Shown here in pieces: positions 28,026-37,547 of a stretch of DNA of 64,000 bases. The first letter of the stretch is position 1, and every line of letters begins with the position of its first letter. The notes below the pieces were generated by a model. The model did not search any database. It saw nothing but the letters and a program-made list of their open reading frames with translations, and was not told the DNA's origin. The stretch is from NCBI GenBank assembly GCA_023444445.1, contig JAEXMK010000212.1, positions 24,631 through 88,630 of the forward strand, in the 5' to 3' direction. A program made the position numbers and the translations under genes. The stretch comes from Pseudomonadota bacterium. GTDB taxonomy: Bacteria > Pseudomonadota > Alphaproteobacteria > Rhizobiales > Rhizobiaceae.

Positions 28026-29222
28026 TTAGTCCGGCCAGCGCAGCATGCCATCGAAACGGTGGCGGCTGCGGTCTTCGAACGGCGTGGCAATTACCTCGTT
28101 GGAAGCGCGCGCCTTATCCAGCTCTTCCGCCAGACGGGACGCCACGACGGTCTCCTGGCCTGGATGCAGGTTGCAGGGGTCAAGATAGAAATAGCGATGT
28201 TCTACCTCGTGATCGCGGGTAATGATCGGCGGATTGCCTCTGGCCAGCGCCGTCGTCAGGTCCCATGCCGTGATATGAGCTTCTTCGGCATCAATGATGA
28301 CACGGAGCCGGTCGAGCGGGTTGTTGGTCGGGTCGGGCTCGATCAGCGCCGTCACGCCCGGACGTCCATCCAGCGTCTCTTTCCAGAGGTTGAGGTAGCC
28401 GGTTTCGCGCTCGCGAATGCCAGCATGGTCGCGCTTTTCCCAGGCTTCCAGCGCCGCCATCACGCCATAGATGCTTTCCTTGCCGACCTTCATGCCGCGG
28501 CCGATACCCATATTCTGCAGGAAGGCGTTTCGCACGAGTTCCTTACTTCCGGCGACGATGCCCGACGTCGGGCCGCCGAGAAACTTGTGACCGGAATAGA
28601 GGACAACATCCGCCCCCGTTGCCAGAAACAGCTCCAGGTCATATTCGGACGCCGCATCAACGATAACAGGCACGCCCTTGGCATGTGCGATTTCAACGAA
28701 TTCGGACAGGTGCAGCAGACCGTAATTCACCACATGGTGCGAGACAACATAGACCGCCGCAGCCGTCTTTTCAGTGATGGCATTTTCCATGTGGAAACGA
28801 TGGGTCGATGTAGCCTGCCCGATCAGCACCACCTTGCCGCCGCCGAGGCGGATTGCCTGATCCACCGGTGCGCCATAGCTCACCACATGGCCCATCTGGA
28901 CCAAAACCTCGTTCTTTTCCGGGGTCACATCGGGCAGTTTTTCGATGGCCAGTAGATTGTTCCCGGTGATCGCACCCGCCACAGCAAGGCTGATGCCGGA
29001 AGAGCAGGACGCCGTGACGAAACCGGCCTCGCCGCCCGTCAGCCTTGCAATGATCGCGCTTGCCTTGCGTTGCAGATCATTGATCTCGACGAATTGCGGC
29101 AGGATGGCCGCCATGGCCTGAACGGCCTCGGGAACGACGATCGACGCGCCGAGCGAGGTCATGGTGCCCGAGACGTTGATGACCGGGCGAAGGCCGATCC
29201 TGCTTCTGATATCCTCGGTCAT
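28026..29222 (-). CDS. SelA-like PLP-dependent enzyme (aminotransferase class V fold)
   Basis: A 398-residue protein from the ATG at 29222 with an AGGAG site. [16 protein letters not shown] at the N-terminus and [15 protein letters not shown] are those of the SelA/D-glucosaminate-6-phosphate ammonia-lyase (DgaE) group. The PLP Lys is probably Lys213 in [12 protein letters not shown], and Asp189 in [10 protein letters not shown] would hold the pyridine nitrogen. It is not selenocysteine synthase: the tRNA-binding N-domain is absent. These enzymes often do eliminations producing enamines. A RidA-family gene nearby fits that chemistry. The substrate is unknown. Confidence 0.8.
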   Translation of the reverse strand: MTEDIRSRIGLRPVINVSGTMTSLGASIVVPEAVQAMAAILPQFVEINDLQRKASAIIARLTGGEAGFVTASCSSGISLAVAGAITGNNLLAIEKLPDVTPEKNEVLVQMGHVVSYGAPVDQAIRLGGGKVVLIGQATSTHRFHMENAITEKTAAAVYVVSHHVVNYGLLHLSEFVEIAHAKGVPVIVDAASEYDLELFLATGADVVLYSGHKFLGGPTSGIVAGSKELVRNAFLQNMGIGRGMKVGKESIYGVMAALEAWEKRDHAGIRERETGYLNLWKETLDGRPGVTALIEPDPTNNPLDRLRVIIDAEEAHITAWDLTTALARGNPPIITRDHEVEHRYFYLDPCNLHPGQETVVASRLAEELDKARASNEVIATPFEDRSRHRFDGMLRWPD

Positions 29223-29267
29223 GTCTTTCTCCTGTCTTTGCGATGCAATGGGCATCGACATATATGC

Positions 29268-29277
29268 CATAATAATG
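29268..29277. promoter_or_regulatory. Candidate IclR operator in the PLP enzyme/IclR divergent region
   Basis: CATAATAATG here is the reverse complement of CATTATTATG at 35662-35671, before the binding-protein gene of the same locus. The AT-rich flanks are also alike (ATAT about two bases away). It lies 45 bp upstream of the PLP gene start and 33 bp upstream of the iclR-type gene start. Confidence 0.5.
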
Positions 29278-29310
29278 TAATAGCTTCTCAAAACCCTTGA
29301 GGAGCCAAAA

Positions 29311-30147
29311 TTGGACGCCCATAGACTGGACGAAACGCCTTCAACCGCCCTGTCCGAGGCCGCCGAAAACGCAGACGCGAAGGCGGCCAAGCGCTCGCGC
29401 GTCAGCGGCATCGACCGTGCGCTTCAGGTTATTGATTATCTTTACGAAACCGGATCGCCGGCCGGCGCTTACGCCATTGCCAAGGCGATCAAGGCGCCGC
29501 TTTCCACCGTCTATGTGATCATTGACGATCTCGTCGAAAAGAACATGCTGGCGCGCAATGCCGATGGCAATATCTGGCTCGGCGCGCGGCTTTACCATTA
29601 TGGCCTCGCCTATGCCCGCTCGCTGGATTTCATGGGTGTCGCCACCCACGAAATGCACGATCTGTGCCGCCATGCGGGTGAAACCGTGCAGCTTTGCGGC
29701 CGCGATGGCGATCACATGCTTGTTCTGGCCATGGCCGATGGTCCGAGCCATTTTCAGGTCGCGTCCCGCGTCGGCACCCGTGTTCCCCTGAACTGGACGG
29801 CGTCCGGCCGCCTGCTGGTCGGGCATCTGCCGGAGGTAGAGCGCCTCGAACTTTTCCGACGCTGCGCCCGCTCCTCCCCCACCGGCCGTGCGGAAATCAA
29901 TCCCGAGACCCTGTCGCAATCGGCGGCCGCCGCTTTCCATGACCGGCTGTCGATACAGGTCGCCGAATCCGATTACGCGGTCGCCTGCATCGCCTCGCCG
30001 ATCTGCGACAACAGGGGCGAATGCGTTGCGACGATTTCCATCGTGCTGCCGGAACAGAAGGTGCTGGCGGACGAAAGCCATTACACCGAACAGGTCAGGG
30101 TGTCGGCGGAACGGATCGAAAAGCTGATGGGCTGGCGCAACCATTAA
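29311..30147 (+). CDS. IclR-family transcriptional regulator
   Basis: A 278-residue regulator starting with TTG after a GAGGAG site. A polar N-terminal extension of about 30 residues precedes the winged helix ([40 protein letters not shown]). The effector domain includes [34 protein letters not shown] and the conserved [15 protein letters not shown] loop. It is the only plus-strand gene among minus-strand transport and enzyme genes, the normal position of a local IclR regulator. The repeated 10-bp motif at 29268 and 35662 may be its site. Confidence 0.9.
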   Translation: MDAHRLDETPSTALSEAAENADAKAAKRSRVSGIDRALQVIDYLYETGSPAGAYAIAKAIKAPLSTVYVIIDDLVEKNMLARNADGNIWLGARLYHYGLAYARSLDFMGVATHEMHDLCRHAGETVQLCGRDGDHMLVLAMADGPSHFQVASRVGTRVPLNWTASGRLLVGHLPEVERLELFRRCARSSPTGRAEINPETLSQSAAAAFHDRLSIQVAESDYAVACIASPICDNRGECVATISIVLPEQKVLADESHYTEQVRVSAERIEKLMGWRNH

Positions 30148-30153
30148 ACGGCC

Positions 30154-30648
30154 TCAATCCTTGAGCGCGACGATGGCTTCTATCTCAACGGTGATGTTGC
30201 CCGGCAGCGAGCCGAAACCGACGGCGGAGCGGGCATGTTGTCCCGCATCGCCGAACACATCGATGAAGAGATCGGAGCAGCCGTTGATGACGCTCGGGTG
30301 ATCGCGGAAATCGCTGACCGCATTGACCATACCGAGCAGCTTAACCACCTTTTTTACCCGCGATAGATCACCCAGCGCCTCGTGCATGACGGCAAGCAGG
30401 TTGATACCGGTGAGACGTGCATGGTTATAGGCCTCTTCCAGGCCGATTTCCGCGCCCACCTTGCCGGCATAAAGATGGCCGTTCTCTTCCCTAGGTCCCT
30501 GGCCCGAAAGATAAAGCATGTTGCCTTCCACCACATGGGTGACGAAATTGGCAATTGGCGGCGGCGGCGGCGGCAGGGAGATGCCAAGCGCGGCGAGCCG
30601 GTCATAGGGCGAAAGATGCCCTTCTGCTTCTAGCGTAGACTGTTTCAC
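30154..30648 (-). CDS. RidA (YjgF/YER057c/UK114) family protein
   Basis: A 164-residue protein, longer than classical RidA (about 130) because of an N-terminal stretch with PPPPPP. Family features are LYLSGQGPREENG, the NLLAVMHEALGDLSRVKKVVKLLGMV helix-strand unit and the C-terminal GFGSLPGNITVEIEAIV. The Arg that binds carboxylates in true RidA (ARSAVG region) appears as HARSAVGFGSLP. Members deaminate reactive enamines or imines made by PLP enzymes, or have related hydrolase roles. The neighbouring SelA-like enzyme gives it a plausible partner. Confidence 0.85.
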   Translation of the reverse strand: MKQSTLEAEGHLSPYDRLAALGISLPPPPPPIANFVTHVVEGNMLYLSGQGPREENGHLYAGKVGAEIGLEEAYNHARLTGINLLAVMHEALGDLSRVKKVVKLLGMVNAVSDFRDHPSVINGCSDLFIDVFGDAGQHARSAVGFGSLPGNITVEIEAIVALKD

Positions 30649-30730
30649 GCGAATTCCTCATAATGCCGGGACGTCTATCCCGAAGTGTCTGCGGAAGGCG
30701 GAAGGTATAGCCCCGCCATTCCAGTCGGGT

Positions 30731-31954
30731 TCAGCGCCAGGAATAACCATGGCTGTGGCGCACCAGCTTGCGCGCCCTTGGAATATAACGGCTGGCAGCA
30801 ATCGCTTCGGCGCCGATTACCGCGTAACGCGGCTCGAACAAGCGCGTCAGACGCGCCACATCCCCATTGGAATCGGTCGCTTCCAGATCGGAATCCACGA
30901 GATCGAAAACCGTGAAATCAGCGCGCTGGCCGACATCGAGGCGGTTTTCCATATCGAGGCGGATGACGGCGGCCGGATTGCGGGTAACGGCCTCGATGAC
31001 ATTTTCGAAGGGCATATCGACCGACAGCAGCTTCGACATGGTGGTCGCCAGATCCCACACCGGGAAATTCATCGAATGGCCATGCAAATCCGTCGAGATC
31101 GAGAACGGCAGCAGCCCGCGTGCAATCGCCGCTTCCGCCACCTTGAAGGAGAAGGAGGCGCCGCCATGGCCGATATCCAGCCGGATGCCTTCGCCCGCGC
31201 AGCGTTCGGCAAGGTTGAACAGGTCCTCGTCTTCCATGATGCTGGAGCCCGACTTGCCGTTGAAGCAATGGGTCACGACATCGCCGGGCCCAAGAATTTC
31301 CAGCACCTCGTCATAAAGTGCGGGCGGTTCGCCCACATGCACCATCATCGGCACTTTCAGGATCTTGGCGATCTTTTTGCCGAGTTTCACCGGCGTCACA
31401 CCCCAGGAGCCGGTGATGACATGGCTCGCCCGCACCTTCAGGCCGACAATATGCTCGCTGTTTTCGGCATAACATTCGAGGATACGATCAAGGTCGATAT
31501 CTTTGATGTCGCGCAGTTCCGGCACGCGGTTGCACGCCACCAATCCGATTGAGCCGAGATTGAGGAAGGCCTTGATGCGCTCTCTCGAAGGTTCGATGAT
31601 ATATTCCCGGAAACCGTGGAAATTCGCCTCGCCCGCCGAACCTGCATCCACGAGGGTCGTAACGCCGCGTTCCGCCCCGCATTCGGAGGGGCGGATGGAG
31701 ATATCGGTGCCGCCGTGCCAGATATGCACGTGCAGATCGACCCAGCCGGGCGAAATGAAGGCACCTTTGGCATCAATTCGCTGCGCATCCGCGGGCGCCT
31801 GCAGGGCAGAGCCTACCGCGGCGATCTTGCCGTCGCCGCCGATCAGAATATCGGTCGAAGCGTGAGACGCCCCCTTTCCGAAACCGACAGGTTTGACATT
31901 GGTGAGAAGAATGGGAGCTTGAAGAGGCGTTTTCGCCTGTTCGCCGGATGTCAT
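30731..31954 (-). CDS. cog3964 amidohydrolase/deacetylase (not a dihydroorotase)
   Basis: A 407-residue amidohydrolase-superfamily enzyme; the ATG at 31954 lies one base after the permease stop. Metal ligands are visible: His75 and His77 in DLHVHIW, the carboxylated Lys173 in GLKVRAS, His206 in HVGEPP, His229 in THCFNG and Asp289 in STDLHGH. Family members are often misnamed dihydroorotase or adenine deaminase. From memory, the Agrobacterium cog3964 enzyme Atu3266 was shown to hydrolyse acetyl-(R)-mandelate and similar alpha-acyl carboxylates; this gene looks like its ortholog. The natural substrate was not settled. Confidence 0.88.
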   Translation of the reverse strand: MTSGEQAKTPLQAPILLTNVKPVGFGKGASHASTDILIGGDGKIAAVGSALQAPADAQRIDAKGAFISPGWVDLHVHIWHGGTDISIRPSECGAERGVTTLVDAGSAGEANFHGFREYIIEPSRERIKAFLNLGSIGLVACNRVPELRDIKDIDLDRILECYAENSEHIVGLKVRASHVITGSWGVTPVKLGKKIAKILKVPMMVHVGEPPALYDEVLEILGPGDVVTHCFNGKSGSSIMEDEDLFNLAERCAGEGIRLDIGHGGASFSFKVAEAAIARGLLPFSISTDLHGHSMNFPVWDLATTMSKLLSVDMPFENVIEAVTRNPAAVIRLDMENRLDVGQRADFTVFDLVDSDLEATDSNGDVARLTRLFEPRYAVIGAEAIAASRYIPRARKLVRHSHGYSWR

Positions 31955-31955
31955 C

Positions 31956-32831
31956 TTACAAATCCCTTCGCAGTCTTGGGTCGAGCATGTCCCGCAGCCC
32001 GTCGCCGACCATTTGCAGCGACAGCACGGAAAGAATGATGGCAAAGCCGGGGAAATAGGTCATCCAGTCGGCCTGACCGATATATTGGCGGCCGGCGGAG
32101 ATCATGGTTCCCCAAGTGGGTATTTCGGGGCTGACACCCAGCCCCAGAAAGGAAAGGCCCGCCTCAGCCAGCATGGCGCTGGCGAAAAGGAAAGTGCATT
32201 GCACGAGAATGGGCGAAACCAGATTGCGCAGCACATGCCGCGTCATGATGTGGAAGGTGGAAATGCCGAGCGCCTTCGCCGCCTCCACATAGGGCAATTC
32301 GCGGATCACCAGCGTCGAGGCGCGCACGATGCGGGCAAGGCGCGGCGAATAAACGACAGCAAGTGCGATGATGACAGTCGTCAGCGACGGACCGAGTGCG
32401 GCGACCAGCGCGATGGCCAGCAGAATATCCGGAAAAGCCATCATCGCATCGATCAGCCGGGCGATCGGCGTATCCAGTTTCTGAAAGAAACCAGCGAGCA
32501 GGCCGAGCGTGATGCCGATCAGCGCCGAAAGCGCCACCACGGCGGCTCCAACCAGAAGCGAAAGTCTTCCGGCATAGATGGTGCGGGAAAACACGTCGCG
32601 GCCGAACTCGTCGGTGCCGAACCAGTAAATCTCACTCGGTGGCTTCAGACGGTTCACAATCGACAATTTCGACGGCGAATAAGGCGCAATCATCGGCGCG
32701 AAAACAGCAAGCAGCACAAAGACAACGAGAACAATGAGACCGGCAGCGACCGTCTTGCGCTTCAACAGGCGCCGAATGAAAAGGATGGTCGGGTTGCGGG
32801 CCGGCGGGGCGGTGGAAACAATATCGGCCAT
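31956..32831 (-). CDS. Peptide-type ABC transporter permease (DppC family)
   Basis: A 291-residue inner-membrane permease with six predicted segments. The N-terminal extension before the first helix and the typical GTDEFGRDVFSRTIYAGRLSLLVG follow the DppC pattern, and the ATPase-contacting EAA loop is YVEAAKALGISTFHIMTRHVLRN. The C-terminal end DMLDPRLRRDL is also diagnostic. The start overlaps the upstream permease stop by one base (TGATG), so it is translationally coupled. It pairs with the next gene. Confidence 0.94.
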   Translation of the reverse strand: MADIVSTAPPARNPTILFIRRLLKRKTVAAGLIVLVVFVLLAVFAPMIAPYSPSKLSIVNRLKPPSEIYWFGTDEFGRDVFSRTIYAGRLSLLVGAAVVALSALIGITLGLLAGFFQKLDTPIARLIDAMMAFPDILLAIALVAALGPSLTTVIIALAVVYSPRLARIVRASTLVIRELPYVEAAKALGISTFHIMTRHVLRNLVSPILVQCTFLFASAMLAEAGLSFLGLGVSPEIPTWGTMISAGRQYIGQADWMTYFPGFAIILSVLSLQMVGDGLRDMLDPRLRRDL

Positions 32832-33772
32832 CAGTAACGAACCCTCGGATCGACCAGCAGATAAAGCATGTCGATTGCAAAATTGATGAGCACGTAAAGC
32901 CCCGCGATGATGAGAAGCGCGCCCTGAATGACCGGATAATCTCGCCGGAGCACGGCCGAGACGACAAGATTGCCGACGCCCGGCAGGCCGAAGACGGTTT
33001 CCGTTACGACTGCACCGGAAATCAGCACGGCGGCGGTGAGGCCAAGCACGGTGAGGATGGGAATGAGCGCATTCTTCAGCGCATGTTTCATCACCACCCG
33101 GCGCTCCTTCACGCCCTTGGCTCTGGCGGTGCGGACATAATCGTCGCCGAGAACATCCAGCATCGAGGCGCGCGTGAAGCGCAGAATGAGGGCGGAAGAA
33201 ACGAGGCCGAGCGCTATTGCCGGCAAGGTCAGGTGATACATGCGCTCAAGGAAGCTAGCACCCGGCCCGCCATACCCCGAAACCGGAAACAAATCGAGCC
33301 GCACGGCAAAGACCTGCATGAGGATGAGGCCAAGCCAGAAGCTCGGGATGCTTGCCGCCAGCATCGCAATGGTGGTCGCGGCCTGATCCACGAAGGAACC
33401 ACGCCGGTAAGCGGCGTAGATGCCGATGGGCAGCGCGATGACGCTGGCAATCAGCAACGAAAATATCGTCAGGAAGAAAGTCGGCTCCGCCCGGTCCAGC
33501 AGGGCTGATCCCACCGGCATGTTGAGAAAGATCGACTGGCCGAGATCACCCTTCAGCAACTGGCCTATATAATAGACATATTGCACGCCAAGCGACTGAT
33601 CGAGGCCGAGCCTTGTGCGCAGCTCCGCAATATCCTGCGCCGAGGCATCCGGCCCCAGCATCACGGCAGCCGGGTCTCCGGGGGTGACGCGCAGGATGAC
33701 GAAAACGATGGTGACGACGAGGAACATCACCACGATCATTCCTGCAAGTCTTTGGAAAATATACCGTATCAC
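32831..33772 (-). CDS. Peptide-type ABC transporter permease (DppB family)
   Basis: A 313-residue permease. The N-terminal RYIFQRLAGMIVVMFLVVTIVFVILRVTPGDPA is the canonical DppB opening. The EAA loop is DYVRTARAKGVKERRVVMKHALKNALIP, and the C-terminal DMLYLLVDPRVRY closes the family pattern. About six membrane segments. It forms the channel with the DppC-type protein. The gap to the upstream binding-protein gene (325 bp) contains a 119-bp structured repeat. Confidence 0.94.
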   Translation of the reverse strand: MIRYIFQRLAGMIVVMFLVVTIVFVILRVTPGDPAAVMLGPDASAQDIAELRTRLGLDQSLGVQYVYYIGQLLKGDLGQSIFLNMPVGSALLDRAEPTFFLTIFSLLIASVIALPIGIYAAYRRGSFVDQAATTIAMLAASIPSFWLGLILMQVFAVRLDLFPVSGYGGPGASFLERMYHLTLPAIALGLVSSALILRFTRASMLDVLGDDYVRTARAKGVKERRVVMKHALKNALIPILTVLGLTAAVLISGAVVTETVFGLPGVGNLVVSAVLRRDYPVIQGALLIIAGLYVLINFAIDMLYLLVDPRVRY

Positions 33773-33900
33773 GTATCAAGGCTCCGAAGCGGGTGATAGG
33801 CCGCGACCAGGCGACGGTTGAACTGAGTTAAAGATGGGTGCCGGCAATTCCGGCACTCGCAGTCGTAAAAATCGGACCTTCCGCGTCTGCTTTATACTTC

Positions 33901-34019
33901 CCCTCATTCCTGTGCTTCTCACAGGAATCCAGCCGACGCGCGTCTGCGCGGCGGAAAGACTCCTCTCAGCCCAAGGACTTGGGCTGACTGGGTCCCTGTG
34001 ACAAGCACAGGGATGAGGG
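33901..34019. repeat. 119-bp four-hairpin intergenic palindromic element, copy 2
   Basis: Same length and order as the element at 2379-2497. Hairpins: TTCCTGTG/CACAGGAA, CGCGC/GCGCG with loop GTCT, CAGCCCAA/TTGGGCTG with loop GGAC, and CCCTGTG/CACAGGG. The outer ends CCCTCAT and ATGAGGG pair. Most stem bases differ from copy 1 but pairing is kept. It lies inside an ABC transporter operon, between the binding-protein and permease genes. The rest of the 325-bp gap holds no gene. Confidence 0.75.
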
Positions 34020-34097
34020 TGGAGATGCGACGAGGAAAAGAGGCCGTGTCGTCGTAGCGCCGGAAGCAAAGCCCGGCGCCCGATTGCCAGCCCGGTC

Positions 34098-35624
34098 TTA
34101 TTTCGTAACCGAAGCATTCCAGAAATACGGCCATGGAGCCGGGTCGACACCATCAAGCTTGTTGGACTTGGCCGCTGCGGCATTGAAGTCACCGATCTTG
34201 ATGAGCGGCAGCTCGGCATAGATCGTCTTCTGCACATTAGCCCAAAGCGCGAGGCGTTTTTCCGGATCGGCTTCCGAGGTGAAGGCGTCAACGGCTGCCT
34301 TACGTGCCGGCGTGTCCCACCAGCCCGGCGAACTGGTGGACAGAGCTCCCATCAGCGCCGGTTCCGGCAGGAAGGGGCTGTGGCTGATATAGATGTCCCA
34401 AAGCTTCGGGTCTGCGCGGCGCTGCGTCAGCGTTGCCCAATCCACCACCTGCATATCCACCTTGAAACCGGCGAGCTTCAAATATTCCGCCGCCACCTGC
34501 GCCATCTTGTAATGGAACTCATATTGGCGGCTGGTGAGGATGCGCAACGGCTCGCCGTTATAACCGGCGGCTTTGAGTTTTTCGGCAGCGGCTTCCGGGT
34601 TGCCGACATTATAATTGCCCTCGACACCCTCTTCCGTGTGCCAGGAGAAATTGTCGGGGTAATAGGCACCGTCCAGCGCGTAGAAATCCGTGCTGCCGAA
34701 AGCGGCGGCCAGCATGTCTTCCATGTTCAGCGCTTCGACCACGGCCTTGCGGACCTCAAGCTTGGAAGACAGCCCCTCTTTGGTGTTGAAAACGAAGACC
34801 GGGAAACCGAACGGCTTCAGCATCATCGGCTGCGAGGCCGACGAAGACTTCACCTTGTCGAAAGACTCCACCGGAATGGAATCGACATAGTCATACTGTC
34901 CGGAAACAGCGGCTTCCACGCGGGTATTCGGATCAGGCACCGGGACGAAGCGGATCTCATCGAGGTACTGGTGGCGAGCGCCGCCATAACCGTCGCTTTC
35001 GCCATCACGGGATTTGTAGCCGTCGAAACGCACGAGCTGGATATATTGGTCCGCCTTGCGTTCCTTCAGCATATAGGGGCCGGTCCCGACAAATTCGGCC
35101 ATTGGCTCTGCCTGCTTTTCAGCCGGCAGGATGATCGCCGCCGAATTATTGAAGGCAAGCAGCGAGGTCAGCGGCGCATAAGGCTGCTTGAGGGTGATCG
35201 TCACCGTTCCGGCATCCGGCGCGGAAATATTCTCGATGAAACCGGCTGCCTGCTTGCCGCGCGAGGCGATCTTCATCCAGCGGGCGAGCGAGGCGACGAC
35301 ATCTTCCGAGGTCATGTCGCTGCCATCATGGAACTTGATGCCCTGGCGCAGCTTGATCGTGTAGGTTTTGCCGTCCGCACTGATCTCAGGCAGGCTTTCG
35401 GCTAGAAGCGGCGTCACCTTCCAGCCCTTGTCGAAGGTGTAGAGCGTCTCGAAAATATGCTGCGTGACGATGCCGACCAGATCGGCGGTCGAGGCCATGG
35501 GATCGAGTGTCGGCGGCTCGCCGATCGTCGCGACGTTGATGACGCCACCCTTCTCCGCGGCCATCATCATACCGGGCGCGAGCAGCATTGCGGCGGTGGC
35601 GAGAAATGCAAGTTTACGTCTCAT
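34098..35624 (-). CDS. Family 5 (oligopeptide-type) ABC solute-binding protein
   Basis: A 508-residue periplasmic protein with a signal peptide (AAMLLAPGMMMA-AE). GEPPTLDPMASTADLVGIVTQ and LPEISADGKTYTIKLRQGIKFHDG are the family 5 hallmarks, and the length is typical. It should deliver substrate to the permeases downstream. The catabolic genes of the locus (cog3964 deacetylase, SelA-like enzyme) suggest an acylated hydroxy or amino acid rather than a plain peptide; that is inference. A CATTATTATG motif shared with the IclR divergent promoter lies 37 bp upstream of the ATG. Confidence 0.92.
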   Translation of the reverse strand: MRRKLAFLATAAMLLAPGMMMAAEKGGVINVATIGEPPTLDPMASTADLVGIVTQHIFETLYTFDKGWKVTPLLAESLPEISADGKTYTIKLRQGIKFHDGSDMTSEDVVASLARWMKIASRGKQAAGFIENISAPDAGTVTITLKQPYAPLTSLLAFNNSAAIILPAEKQAEPMAEFVGTGPYMLKERKADQYIQLVRFDGYKSRDGESDGYGGARHQYLDEIRFVPVPDPNTRVEAAVSGQYDYVDSIPVESFDKVKSSSASQPMMLKPFGFPVFVFNTKEGLSSKLEVRKAVVEALNMEDMLAAAFGSTDFYALDGAYYPDNFSWHTEEGVEGNYNVGNPEAAAEKLKAAGYNGEPLRILTSRQYEFHYKMAQVAAEYLKLAGFKVDMQVVDWATLTQRRADPKLWDIYISHSPFLPEPALMGALSTSSPGWWDTPARKAAVDAFTSEADPEKRLALWANVQKTIYAELPLIKIGDFNAAAAKSNKLDGVDPAPWPYFWNASVTK

Positions 35625-35661
35625 GGTTAAGCTCCCAGCTCTTTGTTCTAGCCTGATGTTC

Positions 35662-35671
35662 CATTATTATG
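35662..35671. promoter_or_regulatory. Candidate IclR operator before the binding-protein gene
   Basis: CATTATTATG, identical to the reverse complement of the motif at 29268-29277, followed by TTATATGCA, which resembles the flank there. The spacing from the start codon (37 bp) suits a repressor site overlapping the promoter. Confidence 0.5.
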
Positions 35672-36013
35672 TTATATGCATCTTTATAAGAGAATATCTC
35701 GATAAGACGCCTTGTCAATGACAATGCGGTCCGATGACGGATTTTAGGGATCGGCGAACTGGAAACCGATTTTTTAAGGAGGCGGAAAGAGCGCGGAGAA
35801 TTACGCGGGATGGATGTTTCGCATTTGCGAACAAAGTGCTATTGAAGATGAGACTAAGATAGACATAATCGCCCACCCTTATTTATCGTTGCATTATTCG
35901 CCTTCCCGCAGCCGTGTTTTCAAGGGCTGCAGACAGACCAGATATTCGATACCGCCGCATTTATTCAAAAGCGGACAATAAATTTTTATTACGTTGATAT
36001 TATTGAGGAAATT
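35672..36013. other. Divergent region before the glycosyltransferase gene
   Basis: AT-rich stretches at 35735-35900 and 35960-36010 probably carry promoters. A 6-bp hairpin GCAGCC/GGCTGC (35918-35923 and 35935-35940) lies in the likely leader. GAGGAAATT before 36014 is the ribosome site. No gene seen. Confidence 0.4.
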
Positions 36014-37138
36014 ATGAAGACGGCAATCGTGCATGACTGGCTCACCGACCGAGGTGGGGCCGAAAAAGTGCTTCACAACCTTCTCGAAATTTATCCTCAC
36101 GCGGACCTCTATTGCCTCGTCGACTTCATGAGCGAGCGGGACCGGGGTTTCCTCGGCGGGCGTCTCGTCAACACCTCCTTCATCCAGAAGCTGCCTTTCG
36201 CCCGAAAAAAATACCGCTCCTATCTGCCGCTGATGCCGCTCGCCATAGAGCAGTTTGACCTCAGCAGCTATGATCTCGTCATCTCATCCAGCTATGCGGT
36301 CGCCAAGGGCGTCATCACCGGTCCCGGCCAGTTTCACGTCTCCTATATTCACAGCCCCATTCGTTATGCCTGGGATCTCCAGCATCAATATCTCAAGGAA
36401 ACCCGGCTCAATCGCGGCGTCGCGTCGTGGATCGCGCGCGCCATTCTCCACTACATCCGCATGTGGGATATCCGCACCACCCATGGTGTCGATCTCATGA
36501 CGGTGAACTCCAAATTCATCCGCAATCGCGTGCGCAAATGTTATGGGCGTGACTCCACGGTGATCTACCCGCCTGTCGATACCGCGCATCTTTCCCCTTC
36601 CGACAGGAAAGGCGACTATTTCGTTACGGCCTCGCGGCTGGTGCCCTATAAAAAAGTGCACCTGATCGTGGAAGCCTTTGCGAAGATGCCTGACAAGCGG
36701 CTTGTCGTCATAGGCGACGGGCCGGACATGAAGCGCATCCGCGAAATCGCCGCACCGAATGTCGAAATCCTCGGTTTTGTCGGCAATGAAGAGCTTCACA
36801 AATACATGGCGGAAGCCAAGGCTTTCGTCTTTGCCGCGGAAGATGATTTTGGCATCGTTCCCGTCGAGTCCCAGGCGCTCGGCACCCCGGTGATCGCCTA
36901 TGGCAAGGGCGGCGTGCTGGAAACCGTCGTTCCGCTCGGCGCCTCAAACCAGCCTACCGGCCTATATTTCGGTGAACAGACACCGGAGGCGATCTGCGCT
37001 GCGGTCCAGGAATTCGTCGATAATTCCGACCGTTTCGACAAAACCGCCTGCATCGACAATGCCGCCCGCTTCTCGCGCGAGCGCTTCCTTCGGGAATTCG
37101 CAGATACGGTGAATTTCGCGCTGGCTGAACGGGCGTGA
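36014..37138 (+). CDS. Family GT4 glycosyltransferase
   Basis: A 374-residue GT-B enzyme. The N-terminal domain opens with VHDWLTDRGGAEKVLHNL, and the acceptor side includes SYIHSPIRYAWDLQHQYL. The donor domain contains FVTASRLVPYKKVHLIVEAF, VIGDGPDMKRI and the retaining-GT motif AEDDFGIVPVESQALGTPVIAYGKGG; the first acid of the usual E-X7-E is Asp here. It resembles mannosyl or glucosyl transferases of exopolysaccharide and capsule loci. The next gene is a Wza-like export lipoprotein, but no polymerase or flippase lies nearby. Confidence 0.9.
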   Translation: MKTAIVHDWLTDRGGAEKVLHNLLEIYPHADLYCLVDFMSERDRGFLGGRLVNTSFIQKLPFARKKYRSYLPLMPLAIEQFDLSSYDLVISSSYAVAKGVITGPGQFHVSYIHSPIRYAWDLQHQYLKETRLNRGVASWIARAILHYIRMWDIRTTHGVDLMTVNSKFIRNRVRKCYGRDSTVIYPPVDTAHLSPSDRKGDYFVTASRLVPYKKVHLIVEAFAKMPDKRLVVIGDGPDMKRIREIAAPNVEILGFVGNEELHKYMAEAKAFVFAAEDDFGIVPVESQALGTPVIAYGKGGVLETVVPLGASNQPTGLYFGEQTPEAICAAVQEFVDNSDRFDKTACIDNAARFSRERFLREFADTVNFALAERA

Positions 37139-37547
37139 CCCTCTCTTTCATATCAGGCGGTATTTCATCACCACTAAAATCAACCGCAAAAGAAACCGTG
37201 CAAGCGTGACAAAACTGCACTAGCACAATGCGGCAATCAAAGAGATGATGACGACAACTAAATATTAGAGAGCGACAATACTGACACCGTCAGGCAATTC
37301 GAATATCGCGCCTGATCTGGATTTTTCCGGCGCGGCTGAGCGATGAGGAACATGAAGCATCACCTTAAGTTAGGCATATGCCTGATTGGGGAATGTAAAC
37401 ATCTCGGAAAGCGATTCTGCTGAAGGGATGTAACGCCGGTTGGGGTTTCCTTTACCGGTGTCATATATGAAGTGCTTATTTTTATAAACTTATACGGTGT
37501 CCGGATTATTTTCACTTTTTCGGACAGAATTTCATTTTGAGGACCAA
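37139..37547. other. Intergenic region with a 12-bp palindrome
   Basis: 409 bases without a credible gene. The perfect palindrome AGGCATATGCCT at 37372-37383 may be a regulator site. The stretch at 37460-37535 is AT-rich, as expected of a promoter, and TGAGGA at 37538-37543 is the ribosome site of the next gene. Confidence 0.45.

Noticed and set aside
28026..29222. Selenocysteine synthase (SelA) for the PLP enzyme
   Set aside because: The N-terminal tRNA-binding part is missing, and no selB or selenocysteine tRNA is in view; only the PLP core is shared.
30731..31954. Dihydroorotase assignment for the amidohydrolase
   Set aside because: The metal-ligand pattern and neighbourhood fit cog3964 deacetylases, which were shown not to be dihydroorotases; no pyrimidine genes are nearby.
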